DNA of 45,763 nt from assembly GCA_035530195.1 (NCBI GenBank), contig DATKVG010000194.1, forward strand, positions 1-45,763, written 5' to 3'. Origin of the DNA: JAPLKX01 sp035530195 (GTDB lineage: Bacteria; Hydrogenedentota; Hydrogenedentia; Hydrogenedentales; SLHB01). The translations under genes were made by a program, and so were the position numbers. The notes beneath the pieces are model-generated. The model was not told the origin of the DNA and did no database searches. It worked only from the letters and a program-made list of their open reading frames with translations. Below, piece after piece: positions 40,091 through 45,763 of this stretch. Position 1 is the first letter of the stretch, and every line of letters begins with the position of its first letter.

Positions 40091-41356
40091 TCATCCGATT
40101 CCCAGCGTCATAGCCGCCGCGGCGTGATCCAGGAAGCCGGCGTCACGCAGGGCGGTCGCATTGGCAATTTCACGGCTGCGCGCCATGGCCTCTTTGAGCA
40201 CGTCGACGGTCCTGTTGCCACGCATATTTACGCGGGCGCGGGCCTCGCCCCACATCAGCGAGAGTTCGAAGTTGTAGAGCCGCTCGAGGATGCGCTTAAC
40301 ACCGCGATTGACCGCTTCGACTTGCCTGTTGATGATTTCGAATTGGGCGGTCCCGTAGGTTTCGGTAGTGCCGTAATTCCGGCCAAGCAGGATGGGCATC
40401 AGGTGCATGCCCGTGATGACCTGCTCCTCGACCGCCTTATGGTTGTCGTAGAACACTTGGGCGTGCTGATCACCCCGCACCACCTCGATGGAAACGTTGT
40501 CGTACGTGACCAAGTTTTGATCACTTTCGATGCCCGTCACTTTCGTGCGAAGCTGCTCGAACGTTTCCTGGGTGCGTTGCGCGTAGGCTTCCGGCGATTC
40601 CCCGCGCTGGCGTTCGTCCGGCGTATACTTGACGTGCAGTTTCGACCAGCCCGCGTTGTGTGTCGCCTTGGCCATGTCCTGGATCAGGCGCTGCTGGGTT
40701 TTCACCACAAACGGGATGCAGCGAAGCATCGACCGGCCGTAGGGGTTGGTCCCATCGCGGTCCAGGCCCACGTAGATAAACCGGTCCATCGGGAGCCGGA
40801 TCTCGTTGCCGTCGTGGATTTGATACGCCTGCAGCCGGCCCTGCTCCCGCCGGAACCGGATGGTCCATACATCCACGGGCACCACATCCCAGATCGATTC
40901 GCGGCTTTGCGAGAGCACAATCTCCATCGCCGCGGAACCGTACGTGAAAAGCGACGCCAGAAAAATGTCCAGCAGGCCGTCCATCCCTCTGTCGCCGCCG
41001 TTGACTCGGACGTCCAGGTCGTGGAGCAGCCGTTCTGCCCGCCGTTTCGCGATGTCCGACGACGCCTCGACGATCTCGATGTCGTACCCGGTCTGGCACA
41101 GCCGCTTCCAAGTCCATACGGCGTCGGAGATGTCGGGGATCGCGTCGCGCAGGTAGCGATAGACCTGCAGCATGAAAAACGGTGTTTCGTTCGGCAGCCT
41201 CACGAAATCATCCAAATCTGCGCCCAGCCGAAATCCAAGCCCGAAGGCGTCCTCCGGGATGGTGGCGGCGGTGCGGAACGTCTGTGCGGGCATTTGGGGC
41301 GTCCGCCGCTGGGGTTTGGGCCCCCGGCCCATCAATCGCTCGAACCAATTTGCCAT
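40091..41356 (-). CDS. phage portal protein
   Basis: 421 residues. The N-terminal basic part (ANWFERLMGRGPKPQRR) and the body (FFMLQVYRYLRDAIPDISDAVWTWKRLCQTGYDIE, FLASLFTYGSAAMEIVLSQS, WTIRFRREQGRLQAYQIHDGN, LPMDRFIYVGLDRDGTNPYGRSMLRCIPFVVKTQQRLIQDMAKATHNAGW, HLMPILLGRNYGTTETYGTAQFEIINRQVEAVNRGVKRILERLYNFEL) match the portal fold of tailed phages; the late GRSxLR and long stem helix are clear. Portals form the DNA gate of the head. An alternative ATG at 41371 has a weaker site; the GAGGG before 41356 is better spaced. It is the first gene of the leftward operon. No terminase gene precedes it. Confidence 0.85.
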   Translation of the reverse strand: MANWFERLMGRGPKPQRRTPQMPAQTFRTAATIPEDAFGLGFRLGADLDDFVRLPNETPFFMLQVYRYLRDAIPDISDAVWTWKRLCQTGYDIEIVEASSDIAKRRAERLLHDLDVRVNGGDRGMDGLLDIFLASLFTYGSAAMEIVLSQSRESIWDVVPVDVWTIRFRREQGRLQAYQIHDGNEIRLPMDRFIYVGLDRDGTNPYGRSMLRCIPFVVKTQQRLIQDMAKATHNAGWSKLHVKYTPDERQRGESPEAYAQRTQETFEQLRTKVTGIESDQNLVTYDNVSIEVVRGDQHAQVFYDNHKAVEEQVITGMHLMPILLGRNYGTTETYGTAQFEIINRQVEAVNRGVKRILERLYNFELSLMWGEARARVNMRGNRTVDVLKEAMARSREIANATALRDAGFLDHAAAAMTLGIG

Positions 41357-41388
41357 TGTTTTGACCCTCATGTCCGTTTCAACTGCTT

Positions 41389-41425
41389 CTGTTTTATATA
41401 GCCTCGGTTGGTGCTCTTTTTTGGG
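41389..41425. repeat. AT-rich 37-bp sequence, right copy (recurs at 30004-30040)
   Basis: 33 of 37 bases match the left copy, same orientation. It lies upstream of the portal gene, so it could also act as the operon's promoter or operator region; its minus-strand reading has TATATA. A degenerate third similar piece (TATATAG ... TTTTTTGG) follows at about 41500-41535. Confidence 0.85.
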
Positions 41426-41553
41426 GTGTTTTTGGCCTGAAACGGGGTCAAAAATATTTTTGAAGGCGCCAAGCGGCCCCCGTTGAAAAGCGGCGAATCC
41501 TATCTATATAGTGCGGCCTGTTACCGTTTTTTGGCCTAGGAAAAATTTTTTTC

Positions 41554-42348
41554 ATGTTCGGACGAAAAAGACGCTGGCGAGACCAAATTCGGAGCCGGCC
41601 GTTCCCCCCCGAGTGGCACGAGTTGCTCCTCAAAAACCTGGCCTACTACCGGGCGCTCCCGCCCCGTGACCAGCTCGAGATCCAGGGTCACGTGATGGTG
41701 TTGCTGGCGGAAAAGAACTTTGAAGGCTGCGGCGGTCTCGCGATGACCGACGAAATCAAAGTTATGGTTTCGGCATATGCCGCGATACTGTTGCTGCACC
41801 GAACCGCGGATTACTACCCCCGTCTCGATACAATCCTGATATACCCTTCGGCGTTCATCGTTGAAACGACGCTCCCGGGGCAGGGTCCCATCGAGGTGGA
41901 ACGGGAGGAGGTGAGGCGTGGCGAGGCGTGGCAACGGGGCGTGGTGATATTGGCCTGGGACAGCGTGCGCCGCAGTTTCCGCAACCCGCGCGACGGATAC
42001 AACGTGCCCCTGCACGAGTTCGCCCACCAGCTCGACATGGAAAACGGGGCCGCCGACGGGCTGCCGGCGCTTCAAGACGCAGAGTTGCGTGTCCGCTGGC
42101 CGGAGGTGTTCAATGCCGAGTTTTCCAAGCTCACCGGCGACCTCGACCATAACCGGCCCACGCTCATCGATGAGTATGGAGAAGAAAGCCCGGCCGAGTT
42201 TTTTGCCGTTGTCACGGAACTGTTCTTTGAACGCCCGGCTGCCCTGAAGCGGCGCCACCCGCAACTTTACGAAGTCTTGCAGGCTTATTACGCCCAGGAC
42301 CCGGCGGGCGTCTTGTCACGGCGCGGCGAACCGAACGAATATGTATAA
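41554..42348 (+). CDS. mtfA: MtfA-type zinc metallopeptidase
   Basis: 264 residues of the MtfA family, peptidases related to anthrax lethal factor fold. Seen: PPEWHELLLKNLAYYRALP start, LEIQGHVMVLLAEKNFEGCGG, VKVMVSAYAAILLL, YPSAFIV, and the zinc site H154-E155-F-A-H158 in VPLHEFAHQLD, with E in the later SPAEFFAVVTELFFE as the third ligand region. In E. coli MtfA acts on the repressor Mlc to affect glucose uptake; here the target is unknown. Its gene is divergent from the portal gene and starts after an AGGAAAAA stretch. It is the first cellular gene right of the phage-derived operon. Confidence 0.92.
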   Translation: MFGRKRRWRDQIRSRPFPPEWHELLLKNLAYYRALPPRDQLEIQGHVMVLLAEKNFEGCGGLAMTDEIKVMVSAYAAILLLHRTADYYPRLDTILIYPSAFIVETTLPGQGPIEVEREEVRRGEAWQRGVVILAWDSVRRSFRNPRDGYNVPLHEFAHQLDMENGAADGLPALQDAELRVRWPEVFNAEFSKLTGDLDHNRPTLIDEYGEESPAEFFAVVTELFFERPAALKRRHPQLYEVLQAYYAQDPAGVLSRRGEPNEYV

Positions 42349-42358
42349 GGAGTAAGTC

Positions 42359-43414
42359 TTGAAGAAGGAAACCATGTCGCCGCGAGAACGGTGGCTTGCC
42401 GTTCTCAATCGCCAAACCCCGGACCGAGTTCCCATGGACATTTGGATCACTCCTGAGGCAGCCAAAAACCTCCAGCGCGACCTCGGGTGCGATTGGGAGG
42501 ACGTGCTGACGCGGCTCCACATTGACACGCCCGTCACGGTCGCCGGCAGGTACATCGGGCCGCCCCTCGAGGACGGGGCCGACATGTGGGGGGTTCGATG
42601 CAAGCGTGTCGACTACGGCACCGGCGTGTATGACGAAGCCATAAACGCCCCGCTGGCCCATTACGGTTCCGTGGCCGAAATCGAGGCGGAGTACCGCTGG
42701 CCGAGCCCGGACTGGTTCGACTACTCGCACATCCCTGCCGAAATCAAGGGGAAAAAAGACCGAATCGTCCGAGGCGGCGGGTCCGAACCGTTTCTGCGCT
42801 ACAAGGTGCTGCGGGGCGATTCCCAGGCGTTCATGGACCTCATCGAACACCCGGATATTGTTCATTACTGCCTGGACAAGATGTTCAAGTTGTGCTACCA
42901 GGACACGCTGAGGATTTTTGAAGCCATCCCCGGCCGCGTGTCAATCACCTATGTCGCCGAAGATCTCGGCGGGCAGGACGGCCTCATGTGCTCGCCCGAG
43001 CACATCCGCGAGTTCCTGTTTCCGCGGATGAAACGGATGGCTGAATTGACTCACCAGGGCGGGGCGTTTGTTTTTACCCACTCCGATGGGGCGTTTCGCG
43101 AGGTTATACCCGACATTATCGATCTCGGCGCGGACGTCCTGAATCCTATCCAATGGCGGTGCAAGGGTATGGACCGGGAAGGGTTGAAACGTGATTTTGG
43201 GGCCAAATTGGCATTCCACGGCGGCGTAGACAATCAGCAAACCCTCCCGTTCAGTTCGGCCGACGACGTGCGCAGGGAGGTCATCGACAACTACGCCATT
43301 CTGGGCGCGGGCGGCGGCTACATTCTGGCGCCGTGCCATAACATACAGTCCATAACGCCGCCTGAGAACATTGTTGCGATGTACGAGGCCGGTTACGAGG
43401 CGGGCTGGCGATGA
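42359..43414 (+). CDS. uroporphyrinogen decarboxylase-fold protein (methyltransferase-like branch)
   Basis: 351 residues of the UroD/MtaA superfamily. Seen: SPRERWLAVLNRQTPDRVPMDIW start, VSITYVAEDLGGQDGLMCSPEHIREFLFPRMKRM, GGAFVFTHSDGAFREVIPDIIDLGADVLNPIQW and GGGYILAPCHNIQSITPPENIVAMYEAG. The H/S-D-G and C-H-N-I features are those of the non-heme branch that demethylates or decarboxylates small compounds with corrinoid partners. The start is probably TTG 42359 with AAGGAG six nt upstream; ATG 42374 is an alternative with a shorter spacer. It begins 10 nt after the MtfA gene stop, so they may be co-transcribed. It is only distantly similar to the gene at 4620. Confidence 0.83.
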   Translation: MKKETMSPRERWLAVLNRQTPDRVPMDIWITPEAAKNLQRDLGCDWEDVLTRLHIDTPVTVAGRYIGPPLEDGADMWGVRCKRVDYGTGVYDEAINAPLAHYGSVAEIEAEYRWPSPDWFDYSHIPAEIKGKKDRIVRGGGSEPFLRYKVLRGDSQAFMDLIEHPDIVHYCLDKMFKLCYQDTLRIFEAIPGRVSITYVAEDLGGQDGLMCSPEHIREFLFPRMKRMAELTHQGGAFVFTHSDGAFREVIPDIIDLGADVLNPIQWRCKGMDREGLKRDFGAKLAFHGGVDNQQTLPFSSADDVRREVIDNYAILGAGGGYILAPCHNIQSITPPENIVAMYEAGYEAGWR

Positions 43415-43456
43415 ACGGGCTGATGTAAAAGGGTTTTGTTTTTCCTGCTGCTCATC

Positions 43457-43462
43457 TATAAT
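43457..43462 (+). promoter_or_regulatory. putative -10 box for the pilus ATPase gene
   Basis: A perfect TATAAT 38 nt before ATG 43501; the -35 is not clear (T-rich stretch at 43434-43441). GGGGAGG lies at 43484-43490. Confidence 0.45.
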
Positions 43463-43500
43463 GTTGCCCCGTAACCTATAACCGGGGAGGATTGGGGTTT

Positions 43501-45498
43501 ATGGTTGACGATTCTAAATCCACCACGCTTGGCGAGGAACTCGTCCGGCAAGACGTAATCACCCGAGAAGAACTGGCAAGAGCCCGGGCGCGCGAGGCCG
43601 AAACCGGCACGCCGTGGTACCGACAACTGCTTCAAGGCGGCAAGCTCAATTTCTCCTTGCTCGAGGATATTCTCAAACACGAGTTTCACCCGAAATCGGT
43701 GCGCGACGAACACGAAACGCTCGGCCAGACGCTCGTGAAAATGAAGAGCTTGTCCGAACAACAACTGAAAGAGGCGCTGGCGGAGCAAAAACGGAGCGGC
43801 CGGCTGCTGGGCAACATCCTGCTGGACCGCGGCTATGTCACGCGCAAGAACATCACCATGGCGTTGAGCAAGCAGCACGGGCTGGAGTTTACCGAACTCG
43901 CGCAGGCGGCCAGCGAACCCAAGGCGCTCGAAGCCGTGCCGGAGAATATCGCGAAAAAAAACAAGATGCTGCCCATCCGGCTCGAGGGCGACAAGCTGAC
44001 AGTTCTGATATCAAACCCGCAGGACCGCGAGCCGTTGCGCGACCTCAGCATCCTTCTGGGGAAACGTATTTATCCCATCTTGACTACGGTCGATGATATC
44101 CACACCGAGATTACAGCGCGCTACAAGAGCGCCAAGTTGAACGTCAGCCAAGCCAAGGCGGCCCCGAAAGCGTCCGCGCGCGCCGCCGGCACTTCCCGTG
44201 AAGTCGCGACCCGAACCGCAACCAGACCCGGCGCGCCCGCAAAGGAAGAAGTCGTACGACGCCTTGAAACGAAGAAGATCGAGGAGAAGAAGATGGAACC
44301 TGCCGCCCCCGCCAAGAAGAAGAAGTCACTTCAGACCATTGCCCAGGAAGCTTCGGGCATGCCTGTCATAAAGCTTGTAACGACCATCATTGAAGGCGCG
44401 GTCAATTCGGGAGCGACGGACGTTCATCTGGACCCGCAAGATCCCGAAATGCGCGTGCGGTACAGGATCGATGGCATTTTGCACGACGTCATGAGCATCC
44501 CCGGCGAAATCGAAAACGCGGTGATTTCGCGCATCAAGATCATGTCTGATATTGACATCACCGAGACGCGCCACCCGCAGGACGGGCACATCAGCATGGA
44601 AATCGGCGGGATGGAATATGACGTCCGCGTGGCCACGCTGCCGACATTCCTCGGCGAGCGGGTTGTGTTGCGGTTGCTCGACCAGTCATCCGTCTTGTCG
44701 GGAATCAAAGACCTCGGCCTTGAATTGGAAGACGAGAAGATCCTGCTTCGAGTAATCAACCAGCCGTACGGGATGATCCTGGTGACCGGGCCCACCGGCA
44801 GCGGCAAAACCACCACGCTTTACGCCGCCCTGAATCAGAAAAACGTTTTGACCGACAGTATCGTGACGCTGGAAGACCCGGTGGAATATCAGTTATCGGG
44901 AATAAACCAGGTGCAGATTGATACTGACATTGAGCTTACGTTTGCCAGCACGTTGCGCGCCGCCTTGCGCCAGGACATCGACGTCCTGCTGGTGGGCGAG
45001 ATTCGAGATCCCGAGACGGCCTACATTGCCATCCGGGCCGCCATGACGGGCCACTTGGTATTCAGCACACTGCACACCAACGACGCCGCGGAAGCCATCA
45101 CGACCCTGCGCAACATGGGTGTGCCTTCTTACCTTATCGCAAGCGCACTGACGGCCGTGATCGGGCAGCGGCTCGTCAGGCAAATCTGCCCGCAGTGCAA
45201 GGGTACATACAAACCATCGAAGGGCATGCTCAAGTCCATCGGACTGCCGGAGTCAACGAAGAACTTGTACAAAGGCGTTGGCTGCGAACACTGCTACCAC
45301 ACCGGCTCGAAAGGCCGAACAGGCATATTTGAAATGTTTGAAGTCACTCCTGAATTGCGCCGCTTGATCGCCGCCGACAGGCCCACCGAGGAAATTACGA
45401 AGGCGGGAAAACTCAAAAATATGGCCGACCGATGCAGACTCAAAGTTGAGCGGGGCCAGGTCGCACCCGAAGAGTTTTTGCGAGTGATAAGACTTTGA
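43501..45498 (+). CDS. type IV pilus / type II secretion assembly ATPase (PilB/GspE-like)
   Basis: 665 residues. Two MshEN-like N-terminal parts (~8-60 and ~75-215), which bind c-di-GMP in some homologues, are followed by a Lys/Ala/Pro-rich linker (~216-280) and the ATPase. Walker A GPTGSGKTTTL is near 430-440, Walker B DVLLVGEIRDPETA near 495, and the zinc motif C-P-Q-C ... C-E-H-C near 563-599 ends in GRTGIFEMFEV. It powers extension of a pilus or pseudopilus at the inner membrane. GGGGAGG precedes ATG 43501; a TTG at 43492 is less likely. No other pilus genes are in the window; the region after it becomes AT-rich. Confidence 0.93.
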   Translation: MVDDSKSTTLGEELVRQDVITREELARARAREAETGTPWYRQLLQGGKLNFSLLEDILKHEFHPKSVRDEHETLGQTLVKMKSLSEQQLKEALAEQKRSGRLLGNILLDRGYVTRKNITMALSKQHGLEFTELAQAASEPKALEAVPENIAKKNKMLPIRLEGDKLTVLISNPQDREPLRDLSILLGKRIYPILTTVDDIHTEITARYKSAKLNVSQAKAAPKASARAAGTSREVATRTATRPGAPAKEEVVRRLETKKIEEKKMEPAAPAKKKKSLQTIAQEASGMPVIKLVTTIIEGAVNSGATDVHLDPQDPEMRVRYRIDGILHDVMSIPGEIENAVISRIKIMSDIDITETRHPQDGHISMEIGGMEYDVRVATLPTFLGERVVLRLLDQSSVLSGIKDLGLELEDEKILLRVINQPYGMILVTGPTGSGKTTTLYAALNQKNVLTDSIVTLEDPVEYQLSGINQVQIDTDIELTFASTLRAALRQDIDVLLVGEIRDPETAYIAIRAAMTGHLVFSTLHTNDAAEAITTLRNMGVPSYLIASALTAVIGQRLVRQICPQCKGTYKPSKGMLKSIGLPESTKNLYKGVGCEHCYHTGSKGRTGIFEMFEVTPELRRLIAADRPTEEITKAGKLKNMADRCRLKVERGQVAPEEFLRVIRL

Positions 45499-45763
45499 AG
45501 AACGTGAAAAGACTATAGAAGCTATATCGATTGCTTTTGACTACAACCTCTGGTAGTATGGCTCGAAACTGGTCGTATTCCTGCTTGTTGACAACCTGTG
45601 GATAAGTGCAGGTTCCACCTGAAATTTGAATAAGCGTCTACATTGATAGTTCCAGTCCAATTGACTGAAGTCACTGGTTTTAATGTTTGTCATTGACGCA
45701 ACTTCTAGTTTTTCTCATTTATTGTTAACATATTGCAAAACAACGACTTGATAAGGATAATGT
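45499..45763. other. AT-rich terminal region with a perfect DnaA box, possible origin or dnaA upstream region
   Basis: The base composition changes from GC-rich to AT-rich after the pilus ATPase. TGTGGATAA at 45597-45605 is an exact DnaA box on the minus strand, preceded by TTGTTGACAACC. The end at ~45710-45735 (TTTATTGTTAACATATTG) resembles an unwinding element. Only one box is visible, so this could be the start of an origin that continues beyond the window or a gene-regulatory region. Confidence 0.35.

Overview
The window is GC-rich bacterial DNA with dense, short-spaced genes and AGGAGG-type ribosome binding sites. The gene content recalls an environmental, PVC-like or Hydrogenedentota/Planctomycetota/Lentisphaerota-like Gram-negative heterotroph: twin-arginine oxidoreductases, stand-alone uroporphyrinogen-decarboxylase-fold enzymes, a solute-binding-protein/permease fusion, sugar-isomerase TIM barrels, SGNH and PD40 secreted proteins, an alginate-type acetylation pair and a type IV pilus ATPase. 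This is an inference from gene types; no marker gene fixes the phylum.

Layout. 1-113: the 3' end of a tRNA (probably Pro) and a complete tRNA-Arg(ACG). 431-4482: a zinc-ribbon/GAF protein, a TylF-like methyltransferase, and a leftward group of a LolA/RseB-like anchored protein, an ECF sigma factor and a two-helix membrane protein. 4620-8926: a UroD-fold enzyme, an AlgI/AlgX-type acetylation pair and a small secreted protein. 9196-21311: a catabolic and regulatory block with a PD40 propeller, Hyi-like isomerase, enolase-superfamily enzyme, fused 2-oxoacid dehydrogenase E1, TIM-barrel isomerase, NYN nuclease, Tat-exported Gfo/Idh oxidoreductase, divergent MFS transporter, VapBC-type toxin-antitoxin and an SGNH protein. 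21500-25599: a two-gene sugar importer with unusual architecture and no local ATPase. 25844-29600: a lipoprotein, an HD hydrolase with a membrane partner, and a secreted C45-type NTN hydrolase. 30404-31360: a Tat-exported aldo/keto-reductase-like protein. 31631-41371: a leftward phage-derived structural operon. 41554-45498: MtfA peptidase, a second UroD-fold enzyme and the PilB/GspE ATPase. The end (45499-45763) is AT-rich and carries one perfect DnaA box.

The phage-derived operon is the most striking part. It has portal, protease, capsid, decoration, connector, tail and hub genes, a fibre and two holin-like genes, but no terminase, tape measure, tail tube, integrase or replication gene in this window. 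Its baseplate-hub-like protein carries an inserted staphylococcal-nuclease-like domain with all five classical catalytic positions, and a separate gene between holin-like and decoration genes encodes a LigD-type 3'-phosphoesterase-like protein. The first enzyme type leaves 3'-phosphate ends; the second removes them. An AT-rich 37-bp sequence (33 of 37 identical) lies on both sides of the block, at 30004-30040 and 41389-41425.

Intergenic DNA is also patterned: nested palindromes at gene 3' ends, short hairpins with variable stems and a four-base RRGA loop, two 9-bp tandem arrays, and a 180-nt structured element at 8966-9150. These look like dispersed repeat families or structured RNA signals of this genome.
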